Of a DNA stretch of 64,000 nt, positions 16,120-24,044 are shown piece after piece (within the stretch, counting starts at the first letter, position 1; every line of letters begins with the position of its first letter). Source of the stretch: Aminobacter sp. HY435 (GTDB taxonomy: Bacteria > Pseudomonadota > Alphaproteobacteria > Rhizobiales > Rhizobiaceae); the NCBI RefSeq assembly GCF_027568395.1, contig NZ_JANKZL010000002.1:62001-126000 (forward strand), written 5' to 3'. Under the pieces are notes generated by a model that did not search any database, was not told where the DNA came from, and worked only from the letters and a program-made list of their open reading frames with translations. Made by a program: the position numbers and the translations under genes.

Positions 16120-17976
16120 ATGGCGGCTGAGGCATCGGGCAGCGAACTGATTCAGGTTGTGGCGCTGCTTGCCGCCGGAGTGGTGTCGGTTCCCATATTC
16201 AAGAGGCTCGGCCTCGGCTCGATCCTGGGCTACCTGTCGGCAGGCATCGTCATCGGACCGTTCGGGCTCGGTTTTTTTTCGGAAGCGGAAACGATCCTGC
16301 ACGTCGCCGAACTCGGCGTGGTGATGTTCCTGTTCATCATCGGTCTCGAAATGCAGCCGTCGCGATTGTGGGGCCTTCGCCGTGAAATCTTCGGACTCGG
16401 CGCCTTTCAAGTCGGCCTGTGCGCCCTGCTGCTGACCGGTGTGGGCTTTGTCACCGGCTTCCCTGCCTCCCAGTCCTTCGTCGCCGGCGCGGGCTTCGTC
16501 TTGACCTCGACGGCCATCGTCATGCAGTTGCTCGAGGAGCGCGGCGAACTCGGCACGCCCAGGGGCCAGCGCATGGTTTCCATCCTCTTGCTCGAAGACC
16601 TCGCCATCGTGCCGCTTTTGGCGGCGGTCGCATTCCTGGCGCCGGTCTCGCCCACCGACCATGGCACGGGCTGGACCGAACGGTTGCATGACATCGGCAT
16701 TGGCGTCGGCGCCATCGTCGGGCTGATCTTCGCCGGCCGCTACCTGCTCAACCCTCTGTTTCGCGTCCTGGCCAATTCGCGAGCCCGCGAAGTCATGACG
16801 GCGGCAGCACTGCTCGTTGTGCTGGGATCGGCGTTGGCGATGCAGATGAGCGGACTTTCGATGGCGATGGGCGCGTTCCTCGCGGGCGTTCTGCTGTCCG
16901 AATCGACCTTCAGGCACCAACTGGAGGCGGACATCGAGCCCTTCCGCGGCATCCTGCTCGGCATGTTCTTCATCGCGGTGGGCATGTCGCTTGATCTGCA
17001 GGTTGTCGCCGCCAACTGGCGGATGATCGCATTCTACGTCGTCGTCTACATGATGATGAAGGGCGCCGGCATCTACGTCGTCGCTCGCATCCTGCACGCC
17101 GGGCACCGCGAGGCCCTGGAACGCGCCGTGGTCATGGCCCAGGGCGGCGAATTCGCCTTCGTGCTCTACTCGTCAGCGCTCGCGGTCGGCATCATCGACG
17201 GTGAAGCCAACGCCGTCCTGACTGCCATCATCATTATCTCGATGGTGCTCACCCCGCTCGCCATCACGGTGCTGCGCCGTTTCACGCCACGCGACGAGCA
17301 ATCGCTGGAAGGCGTCGATGTGGCGCAAGAACTGAGCGGAAGCGTGCTGGTCATCGGCTTTGGCCGCTTCGGCCAGATCGCCAGCCAGCCGCTATTGCTG
17401 CGCGGCATCGATGTCTCGATCATCGACAACGACGTCGAGATGATCCAAGCGGCGGCCGACTTCGGCTTCAAGGTCTATTATGGCGACGGTACCCGCCTCG
17501 ACATCCTGCATGCGGCCGGTGCGGGCCGGGCACGCGCGGTCCTGATCTGCGTCGACAAGGAAGAAGTCGCGGTGCGCATTGCCGAGCACATGAAGGCGGA
17601 ATTTCCGCTGGTGCCGGTGCTGGCGCGCGCATTCGATCGCGGCACCGCGATCCAGTTGATCCGGGCGGGCGTAGCCTACCAGTTGCGCGAGACATTCGAA
17701 TCGGCGCTGCTGTTCGGCGGCACGACCCTAGAACAGCTCGGCGAAGACCCAAGCACGGTTGCCGAAGTGATCGAAGACGTGCGTGCCCGCGACGCCGCGC
17801 GCCTCGATACGCAGATAGCCGGCGACATTCGGTCGGGCCGCGACTACCTGCAGGGCAACATCCCCGCCCCCGTGCCGGCACCGCTCACCCCGCCGCGCCG
17901 CAGCGCCAAGGCGCTCAACGAAGAGGCGGCAGACGCGCTCAGCAAGAAGGCGATCGAACAGGCTGAAAGGAAGTGA
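16120..17976 (+). CDS. Kef-type cation:proton antiporter (CPA2) with TrkA-N domain
   Basis: A 618-residue transporter. About 12 membrane helices fill residues 1-385, with the family motif GYLSAGIVIGPFGLGF near residue 38. A cytosolic NAD-binding TrkA-N domain follows (VLVIGFGRFGQIA). The design matches KefB/KefC, glutathione-gated K+ efflux systems that acidify the cytoplasm during electrophile stress. The C-terminus is a short charged tail. The ATG at 16120 has GGGAG five bases upstream and is preferred to one 11 codons earlier. The following DUF924 gene is two bases away. Whether glutathione gates this protein is not visible. Confidence 0.9.
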   Translation: MAAEASGSELIQVVALLAAGVVSVPIFKRLGLGSILGYLSAGIVIGPFGLGFFSEAETILHVAELGVVMFLFIIGLEMQPSRLWGLRREIFGLGAFQVGLCALLLTGVGFVTGFPASQSFVAGAGFVLTSTAIVMQLLEERGELGTPRGQRMVSILLLEDLAIVPLLAAVAFLAPVSPTDHGTGWTERLHDIGIGVGAIVGLIFAGRYLLNPLFRVLANSRAREVMTAAALLVVLGSALAMQMSGLSMAMGAFLAGVLLSESTFRHQLEADIEPFRGILLGMFFIAVGMSLDLQVVAANWRMIAFYVVVYMMMKGAGIYVVARILHAGHREALERAVVMAQGGEFAFVLYSSALAVGIIDGEANAVLTAIIIISMVLTPLAITVLRRFTPRDEQSLEGVDVAQELSGSVLVIGFGRFGQIASQPLLLRGIDVSIIDNDVEMIQAAADFGFKVYYGDGTRLDILHAAGAGRARAVLICVDKEEVAVRIAEHMKAEFPLVPVLARAFDRGTAIQLIRAGVAYQLRETFESALLFGGTTLEQLGEDPSTVAEVIEDVRARDAARLDTQIAGDIRSGRDYLQGNIPAPVPAPLTPPRRSAKALNEEAADALSKKAIEQAERK

Positions 17977-17978
17977 CG

Positions 17979-18530
17979 ATGACCCAAGTGGACAGGAAGC
18001 GGGCGACCGAAGTGGTCACCTACTGGCGCGAAGCCGGTGTCGAGAAGTGGTTCTACAAGGACGCGATGTTCGACGACCACTTTCGCGAGACCTTTGGCGA
18101 CCTGCATATGGCCGCGGCCAAGCGCCAATGCGATGCCTGGGCGGACGACGCCGAAGGCGCGCTGGCGCTGATGATCCTGCTCGACCAGTTTCCGCGCAAT
18201 TGCTTCCGAGGTTCGGGCCACATGTACGCGACCGACCCGCTGGCCCGGCATTTCGCCCGCAAGGCGGTGGCCGACGGCCATGATCTCGCCACCGAAGGCC
18301 CCATCCGCGTCTTCTTCTACCTGCCGTTCTCGCATTCCGAGACGCTGGCGGACCATGACATTCCGCTGGAGCGCTCGACAGCCCTGGGTGGCGATTTCAT
18401 GAAGCATGCCATCGGGCACCGCGATATCGTCGCCCGGTTCGGCCGCTTCCCGCACCGAAACTTCATCCTGGGGCGCGACTCGACCGAGCAGGAACTGGCG
18501 TTCCTGGAAAGCGGCGGCTTTTCCGGCTGA
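17979..18530 (+). CDS. DUF924 family protein
   Basis: A 183-residue soluble, largely helical protein. It has the family segments LMILLDQFPRNCFRG and RVFFYLPFSHSE, with HRDIVARFGRFPHRN near the C-terminus. The family resembles a TPR-like helical fold but its function is unknown. The ATG at 17979 stands after an AAAGGAAG ribosome site that lies inside the end of the antiporter gene, so the two are almost certainly co-transcribed. Confidence 0.88.
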   Translation: MTQVDRKRATEVVTYWREAGVEKWFYKDAMFDDHFRETFGDLHMAAAKRQCDAWADDAEGALALMILLDQFPRNCFRGSGHMYATDPLARHFARKAVADGHDLATEGPIRVFFYLPFSHSETLADHDIPLERSTALGGDFMKHAIGHRDIVARFGRFPHRNFILGRDSTEQELAFLESGGFSG

Positions 18531-18537
18531 TTCTGTC

Positions 18538-18635
18538 TAGAGCGCCGTGCGTCCGAATGGACGCACAAAGGACGCTCTAACTTACTGAGTTGGCGCATCG
18601 TGCTTTCCGAAAATCGGGTCCGATTTTCGGGCCGA
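18538..18635. repeat. Mosaic intergenic repeat of rhizobial type
   Basis: A composite palindromic element between convergent genes. The outer arms TAGAGCG (18538-18544) and CGCTCTA (18573-18579) enclose a perfect stem GTGCGTCC / GGACGCAC (18547-18554 / 18559-18566). A second hairpin has 11-bp arms CCGAAAATCGG / CCGATTTTCGG (18607-18617 / 18620-18630) with a two-base loop. From memory this resembles dispersed palindromic elements in Mesorhizobium and relatives; copy number cannot be checked here. Confidence 0.72.
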
Positions 18636-18639
18636 TCCG

Positions 18640-19215
18640 CTAAAGCTCGATCCGCATCAGCGGCCGGCCGGGCTTGCGCTCGGCCGCGCGCACGAAGCCG
18701 GCTTGCTCGAACACGCGGGTCGAACCGACGAAAAGCCCGACCGAGCGCGAATCCTTGGATTGATCCATGGGGCAGGCTTCCAGCAAGCGCGCGCCTGATC
18801 GGCGGGCAAACTCCATGCCGGCGCCAACGAGCCTGTGGGTGAGGCCCGCGCCGCGCGCCTTGGAGCGCACGAAGAAGCACGAGATCGCCCAGACTTCCGG
18901 GTCGCCGGCATCCATGGGGTCGAGCGGCGCCGATCCCCTGCCCGCATTGTTGAATTCAGGCACGTCGGCGCGTGGGCCTATCTGCATCCAGCCGACCGCC
19001 TGGCCATCCTGGAACGCCAGCAGACCCGGTGGCGGACCGGCCTCTATCCGAGACTTGATGTGGTCCTTGTTGCGCTCGCGGCTGCTTTGCCGGCGCGCTG
19101 CCGGCGGCAGGCGAAAATAGGTGCACCAGCAACCGTAGCAAGCACCCTGCTTGCCAAACAGATCCTCGAAATGCGGCCAGAGTTCAGGTGTCACCGGCAA
19201 GATGTCATCAGACAC
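18640..19215 (-). CDS. GNAT-family N-acetyltransferase
   Basis: A 191-residue protein with a GNAT core: [19 protein letters not shown] carries the acetyl-CoA loop, and [17 protein letters not shown] is the C-terminal strand pair. An unusual Cys cluster ([12 protein letters not shown]) near residue 22 is shared with a known subgroup of GNAT proteins. The GTG start at 19215 is inferred from where homology-like sequence begins; the upstream extension would overlap the dinB control region. Substrate unknown. It ends five bases from the mosaic repeat. Confidence 0.82.
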   Translation of the reverse strand: MSDDILPVTPELWPHFEDLFGKQGACYGCWCTYFRLPPAARRQSSRERNKDHIKSRIEAGPPPGLLAFQDGQAVGWMQIGPRADVPEFNNAGRGSAPLDPMDAGDPEVWAISCFFVRSKARGAGLTHRLVGAGMEFARRSGARLLEACPMDQSKDSRSVGLFVGSTRVFEQAGFVRAAERKPGRPLMRIEL

Positions 19216-19273
19216 GGGACAGCTCCCCAACGCCGCCTTGTCCCGGCGGGCAGGCTGGCATAAAATCACGATT

Positions 19274-19288
19274 GTTCTCTTTATGTTC
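19274..19288 (+). promoter_or_regulatory. LexA (SOS) box of dinB
   Basis: The sequence GTTC, seven bases, GTTC matches the alphaproteobacterial LexA operator exactly. It lies 13 bp before the proposed dinB start at 19301, and covers an alternative ATG at 19283. It is expected to repress dinB until DNA damage. Confidence 0.75.
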
Positions 19289-19300
19289 GCAGCGAAGGCG

Positions 19301-20611
19301 ATGCCTGTCAACGATCCCAGCCACGGTTTCTGCCGCGACTGCCTTGCCCTTCAACGCGGCGCGGGCCCGCGTTGCCATGCCTGCGGCAGTCCGCGCCTGC
19401 TGCGCCACGCCGAACTGTACAGGCTGCACCTCGCCCATATCGATTGCGACGCTTTCTACGCCGCCGTCGAGAAACGCGACAATCCTGAACTGAAGGACAA
19501 GCCTGTCATCATCGGCGGCGGCAAGCGCGGCGTGGTCTCGACGGCCTGCTACATCGCGCGCATCCATGGCGTGCGCTCGGCGATGCCGATGTTCAAGGCG
19601 CTCGAAGCCTGCCCCGAAGCGGTCGTGGTTAAGCCTGATATGGAGAAATACGTGCGCGTCGGCCGCGAGGTGCGCGCGATGATGCAGGCGCTGACGCCGC
19701 TGGTCGAGCCGCTATCGATCGACGAGGCGTTCCTTGACCTCTCCGGCACCGAGCAATTGCACGGGCTGCCGCCGGCGCTGGTGCTCGCCCGCTTCTCGGT
19801 GGCGGTGGAGAAGGAAATCGGCATCTCCGTTTCCGCCGGGCTGTCCTACTGCAAATTTCTGGCGAAAGTCGCCTCCGACCTGCGCAAGCCGCGCGGTTTC
19901 GCCGTCATCGGCGAGGCCGAAGCCGCGAGCTTTCTCGCGCCGCAGCCGGTGACGATGATCTGGGGCGTCGGCAAGGCTTTTGCCGCGACGCTGGAGCGCG
20001 ACGGCATTCGCAGCATCGGCCAGTTGCAGCGCATGGACCTGGGCGACCTGATGCGGCGATACGGCACGATGGGCAGCCGACTCTACCATTTGGCGCGCGG
20101 ACAGGACGAACGCCGGGTGTCGCCGGACCAGGAGGCGAAAAGCGTCTCGGCCGAAACGACCTTCGACACGGACCTGGCGACCTCGGAGGACCTGGTTCCG
20201 GTGCTCAGGGCCCTGTCGGAAAAAGTCTCGGCGCGCCTCAAGAAAGCAGGCATCGCTGGCCGCACAGTGGTGTTGAAACTGAAAACCCAGGACTTCAAGC
20301 TTCGCACCCGCAACCGCCAGCTGGCTGATCCGACGCGGCTCGCCGACCGCATTTTCCAGACCGGCATGCAACTGCTGTCGAAAGAAACCGACGGCACCAA
20401 GTACCGCCTGCTCGGCATCGGCGTGAGCGACCTGTCGGACGACGACCGCGCCGACCCGCCTGACCTCGTCGACCTCCAGTCGCGCAAACGCGCCTTGGCG
20501 GAAGGGGCTATGGATGCCCTGCGTGACAAGTTCGGCCGCAAGGCGGTCGAGACCGGCTACACCTTCGGCAAGGGCCGCAACGCCCATCCGCCCGAACCGC
20601 TGGACGAATAG
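19301..20611 (+). CDS. dinB: DNA polymerase IV (Y-family)
   Basis: A 436-residue translesion polymerase. Catalytic acidic residues are visible in [14 protein letters not shown] and in [12 protein letters not shown]. The helix-hairpin-helix region and little-finger domain follow. The N-terminus carries an extra CxxC...CxxC ribbon (FCRDCL then CHACGS) before the polymerase core, which E. coli DinB lacks. I prefer the ATG at 19301 because a LexA box overlaps the upstream ATG at 19283. It is divergent from a GNAT gene and followed, convergently, by a lipoprotein gene. Confidence 0.92.
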   Translation: MPVNDPSHGFCRDCLALQRGAGPRCHACGSPRLLRHAELYRLHLAHIDCDAFYAAVEKRDNPELKDKPVIIGGGKRGVVSTACYIARIHGVRSAMPMFKALEACPEAVVVKPDMEKYVRVGREVRAMMQALTPLVEPLSIDEAFLDLSGTEQLHGLPPALVLARFSVAVEKEIGISVSAGLSYCKFLAKVASDLRKPRGFAVIGEAEAASFLAPQPVTMIWGVGKAFAATLERDGIRSIGQLQRMDLGDLMRRYGTMGSRLYHLARGQDERRVSPDQEAKSVSAETTFDTDLATSEDLVPVLRALSEKVSARLKKAGIAGRTVVLKLKTQDFKLRTRNRQLADPTRLADRIFQTGMQLLSKETDGTKYRLLGIGVSDLSDDDRADPPDLVDLQSRKRALAEGAMDALRDKFGRKAVETGYTFGKGRNAHPPEPLDE

Positions 20612-20626
20612 CTGCGCCGGGACGCG

Positions 20627-20935
20627 CTACGCGGCCTTCTGGACGGAAGACACGGCGCCCATGTTGTCGACGATGCAGACGTAGCGCTGGCCGGACGCAT
20701 TGAGCTCGACCTGGTAGCGTGTGGCGTCAAGTTGCTGGGATCCGACGGGCAGCACCTTGTTGGCGTCGACACCGGCCGAGGTGGCTGCCGCGCTGGCGCA
20801 GGTCAGCTGCAGGTCGGCCGGTGCTGTCTGAACGGTGGTCCGCGCCATGTCCTGCGGCTCTGGCGCGGTCGAACTGCACCCGACAAGTGCTGCGCCTGCC
20901 ACCAGAAAAGTCACAGAAAGAAAAATCGCTCGCAT
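20627..20935 (-). CDS. Small predicted lipoprotein
   Basis: A 102-residue protein with a lipoprotein signal (MRAIFLSVTFLVAGAALVGC, lipidated Cys20). A short mature domain holds two cysteines, LTCASAA and RYVCIVDN, likely disulfide-bonded. Function is unknown. It lies immediately downstream of the L,D-transpeptidase gene on the same strand (44 bp), so a shared message and envelope role are plausible. Confidence 0.82.
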   Translation of the reverse strand: MRAIFLSVTFLVAGAALVGCSSTAPEPQDMARTTVQTAPADLQLTCASAAATSAGVDANKVLPVGSQQLDATRYQVELNASGQRYVCIVDNMGAVSSVQKAA

Positions 20936-20979
20936 GTCGTCCCCTCGATCGTTGCGCCGGATTTTCGGAACCTCCGCGG

Positions 20980-21660
20980 TCACACTCCCTTGTAGAGCGC
21001 GGCCCCCTGCATCAGCACGACAACCTTGGCGCCGACCTGCACCTGGGCGTGCAAGTCGACAATGTCGTCGTTGTTCATGCGAATGCAGCCCGACGAGACA
21101 TCGAGACCGATCGTCCAGGGCTCGGGCGTGCCATGGATGCGGTAGATGGTGTCCTGATCGCCCTGGTAGAGATAGAGCGCGCGCGCGCCGAGCGGATTGT
21201 CAGGGCCGCCCGGCATGCCGCCGGCGAACTTCGCGGCATTCGGATCGCGCGCCACCATCTCGGCCGGCGGCGTCCAGGTTGGCCATTCCGCGGTCCGCCC
21301 GACGCGGACGATGCCAGCCCAGCCAAATCCCTCGCGGCCGACGCCGATGCCGTAGCGCACGGCCTTCAGGCCGGGCAATACGAGATAGAGAAAATGCTGG
21401 TTGCCGTCGATGATGATGGTGCCCGGCTTCTCGGCCGTACGGAACGGAACGATCTGGCGGCGGAACGCATCGGGGACCTGGCCATGGGCGGCATAATACT
21501 GGCGCGCCTTCTTGCGGTCGTAGTTGATCCATTTGTGCGTCTTGGGATCGAAAATCTGCGTGGTCGGTCCGACCTGCGCCAATGCCACTCCGAGCCCGAC
21601 CGCCGTGAACAATGCCGCGGCCCAGCCCAGCCTCGCGTTCCGACGCAGCGTCCCTGCCAT
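20980..21660 (-). CDS. L,D-transpeptidase (YkuD domain)
   Basis: A 226-residue periplasmic enzyme. Following an N-terminal membrane/signal segment (about residues 12-28), the YkuD domain ends in the catalytic motif: HGTPEPWTIG, then SSGCIRM with the nucleophilic cysteine. Such enzymes form 3-3 cross-links in peptidoglycan or attach proteins to it. Length and motif spacing are normal. Its neighbours are a small lipoprotein downstream and a binding protein upstream; neither defines the substrate. Confidence 0.92.
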   Translation of the reverse strand: MAGTLRRNARLGWAAALFTAVGLGVALAQVGPTTQIFDPKTHKWINYDRKKARQYYAAHGQVPDAFRRQIVPFRTAEKPGTIIIDGNQHFLYLVLPGLKAVRYGIGVGREGFGWAGIVRVGRTAEWPTWTPPAEMVARDPNAAKFAGGMPGGPDNPLGARALYLYQGDQDTIYRIHGTPEPWTIGLDVSSGCIRMNNDDIVDLHAQVQVGAKVVVLMQGAALYKGV

Positions 21661-21690
21661 GCGCGTACCCCTCTCAGGCCCTTGCGGGCG

Positions 21691-22641
21691 TCACTGCATC
21701 CATCCCTTGACGCGATCCGGGTGCGCAGCGACCCATTCGCGCGCGTAGTCCGATGGCGACTTGCCGTCGACCTCGATGGCGTAGCTCATCGCCGTGATCT
21801 CGTCGGGCGCAAAGTCGACCTTGTCGAGGAACTTCGCCACCTGCGGCAGGCGGCTGGCCAGCGAACTCGCATAGGCAACGCTGAAGCTCGATGGTTTCCA
21901 CGCCACCGGCGCACTGGATTTGGACAGCCACATCGGATCGTCGGCCTGGAGCACGACATTCCATTTGGCCGGGTCGAAAGCCGGCTCGGTCAGCCGCTTG
22001 ATTTCGTGCAGCTGGAATACGTGGTGCGGGCTGTAGCAATAGAAGACGATCGGCCTGTCGGTGGCAACCGCGGCATCGACGCCGGACATGCCGACTTCCT
22101 CGGGCATCTCGAGCAGCGTCATGGTGTTGGCGTAGCCGTAGCTCTTGGCGCGGATCTGCTCGACGTCGGTCGACAGCCAGCCGCGCGCGCCGATCCACAT
22201 CTCGCCCTTGCCGTCGCCATCGGTGTCGAACAGCTTGGCCTTGGCCGGGTCGGTCAGGTCGGCGACGTCGCGCACGCCGAGATCATAGGCCTTCTTGGTG
22301 ACGCAAAGCCCCTGCGTCGCCGCCACATTGTGAGGCGCGAGATGGATCGTGCCGCGATCGGTGGCGTATTTCTGGACCAGCGGATCGAAGTTCGGCCGCC
22401 AGACCTCGGGATAGACGTCGACTGCGCCGCTATCCATGCCGGTGAAGGCGATCAGCGTGCCCATCTCCTGGACATCGACCCTGATTTTCAGCGCATCCTC
22501 GAGCGCGACCTTCATGATATTGGCGGACGCCTGGCCCGACGGCCAGCTTGGCATGGCGACGACCAGATCGGCCGAATGTGCGTGGAGGATACCTCCCGCA
22601 AGCACAGCCGTAACGCAGACACCTTGCAATAGGGCCTTCAT
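21691..22641 (-). CDS. Glycine betaine/proline-type ABC substrate-binding protein
   Basis: A 316-residue periplasmic binding protein of the OpuAC/ProX type. It has a signal peptide (MKALLQGVCVTAVLAGGILH) and core motifs GAVDVYPEVWRPN and RPIVFYCYSPHHVFQLHEI. Aromatic residues in those segments typically cage a quaternary amine. The ATG at 22641 matches the signal peptide start. No permease or ATPase gene is next to it, so it is an orphan component that must use transport partners encoded elsewhere. The ligand could be betaine, choline or proline betaine. Confidence 0.87.
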   Translation of the reverse strand: MKALLQGVCVTAVLAGGILHAHSADLVVAMPSWPSGQASANIMKVALEDALKIRVDVQEMGTLIAFTGMDSGAVDVYPEVWRPNFDPLVQKYATDRGTIHLAPHNVAATQGLCVTKKAYDLGVRDVADLTDPAKAKLFDTDGDGKGEMWIGARGWLSTDVEQIRAKSYGYANTMTLLEMPEEVGMSGVDAAVATDRPIVFYCYSPHHVFQLHEIKRLTEPAFDPAKWNVVLQADDPMWLSKSSAPVAWKPSSFSVAYASSLASRLPQVAKFLDKVDFAPDEITAMSYAIEVDGKSPSDYAREWVAAHPDRVKGWMQ

Positions 22642-22746
22642 GTTGACCGCCAGTCTCGTTTCCGCTGCAGGCAGGATTTCTGCATAAAGCGGTTGTGTCA
22701 AGCGAGCTTCTCGCCAGATGGCCTGGCCGGCGTTACCGGACTCAAG

Positions 22747-23751
22747 CTAGACAGGCCGACATTCCATTATGCTGATGCGTGGGCCTGTATCGAATACTCG
22801 CGCCAGCGCGAACCCGGAAGCTTCGTAGAGCCGGCCATATTCTTCGGTGGTGCGCTCCTGCCCGCCGGGAACGGCCAGCATGTTGAGATCGGCAAATTTG
22901 GCCCGGGCGCCCTCGTTACGCGGAGCCAGTATGCTTTCCAGCACGAGCAGCTTGCCGTCCGGCTCAATCGAGCGCCGACTGCTTTTCAGCACCGCAAGGG
23001 AACGTTCGTCATCCCAATCGTGCAATATCCATTTCATCAGATGCCCGTCCGCACCTTCGGGCACCGAGGCAAAGAAGTCGCCGGCTACCACCTGGCAACG
23101 ATCGGCGACAGCCCCGATCGTTGCAGCGGCACCTGCCACCACCTGCGGCTGATCGAACAAAACGCCGTTGAGATGCGGATTGACAGCGAGGATGGCGGCC
23201 AGCAACACGCCTTGCCCGCCGCCGACATCCATCAGCGTCTTGAACCCACTGAAATCATAGGCTTCCAGCACCGCGGCCGCGACCGGGGGCGCAAATGACG
23301 ACATGGCGCTGTCGAAGATCGCCGATTCCTCCGGCTGCCTGGCGCGATAATCCCAGACGCCCATGCCATAGGCGTGATGAAAGGCATTTTCTCCGGTTCG
23401 GACGCTGTGCAGCAGATCGCTCCACGCCTGGCGATAGTAGGGCCGCTCGACCATCCGCGCCCATGGCGCGACCGAATGCGGTGCGTCGGAGCGCAGGGCA
23501 CGGCCCAACGGCGCCAGCGTAAAGCTGCGCCCTTCGCCTTCATGAAACACGCCGACAGACGCCAACGCACGCAGCAGACGGTAGAGCGATTGCGGATGCG
23601 CGGCCGTCATTGCGGCCAACTCGTCGCTCGTTCGGGCGCCCTCGCCCAGACAGTCGGCGATGCCGAGCGTCGCAGCGACGCAGATCGCCTGCGACACCTG
23701 ATACCCGTTGATCATCTGCATGAGTTCTGCGGCTGCGGTCTCCTCGTCCAT
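22747..23751 (-). CDS. SAM-dependent O-methyltransferase (family 2)
   Basis: A 334-residue enzyme. The N-terminal winged-helix dimerisation domain (about residues 10-100) precedes a Rossmann methyltransferase domain. The SAM loop is DVGGGQGVLLAAI, and MKWILHDWDDE holds the catalytic His-Asp region typical of plant-type O-methyltransferases and of hydroxyneurosporene or acetylserotonin methyltransferases. The substrate is not evident. It stands alone between dnaE and the binding protein. A 13-bp inverted repeat lies about 100 bp upstream. Confidence 0.85.
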   Translation of the reverse strand: MDEETAAAELMQMINGYQVSQAICVAATLGIADCLGEGARTSDELAAMTAAHPQSLYRLLRALASVGVFHEGEGRSFTLAPLGRALRSDAPHSVAPWARMVERPYYRQAWSDLLHSVRTGENAFHHAYGMGVWDYRARQPEESAIFDSAMSSFAPPVAAAVLEAYDFSGFKTLMDVGGGQGVLLAAILAVNPHLNGVLFDQPQVVAGAAATIGAVADRCQVVAGDFFASVPEGADGHLMKWILHDWDDERSLAVLKSSRRSIEPDGKLLVLESILAPRNEGARAKFADLNMLAVPGGQERTTEEYGRLYEASGFALARVFDTGPRISIMECRPV

Positions 23752-23852
23752 GACGACGTCCCCGAATGCCAAGATAAGCGCGCTCGAAAATACCAGCATC
23801 TTCTTTTGGCAGCAACGCGCCGTATTCGCGTTCAGAAAACTCCCGTTGGCCT

Positions 23853-23894
23853 GCCTGTCTTGCTCCTCTCCGGCGGTCCCAGAGCAAGACAGGC
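23853..23894. repeat. 13-bp inverted repeat
   Basis: Perfect arms GCCTGTCTTGCTC (23853-23865) and GAGCAAGACAGGC (23882-23894), 16 bases apart. It sits between the dnaE stop and the methyltransferase start in a 293-bp gap with no gene. There is no T-run on either side, so an operator is as likely as a terminator. Confidence 0.7.
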
Positions 23895-24044
23895 TGTTCG
23901 GTGGCGATTGCCGGCGGCGAACTCATGGGAGACTGGAAATACGCAATTGGCCGCAAAACGCGTCCCTTTCAGCCGATAGAAAGTTCGCGCTTCGAATCCG
24001 TATTTCGGCTCAACGTATTGTACAGTAAGACTTTTCCGATCCGA

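Noticed and set aside
23853-23894. The inverted repeat as a dnaE terminator
   Set aside because: There is no T-run on the minus strand and it lies 150 bp past the dnaE stop.
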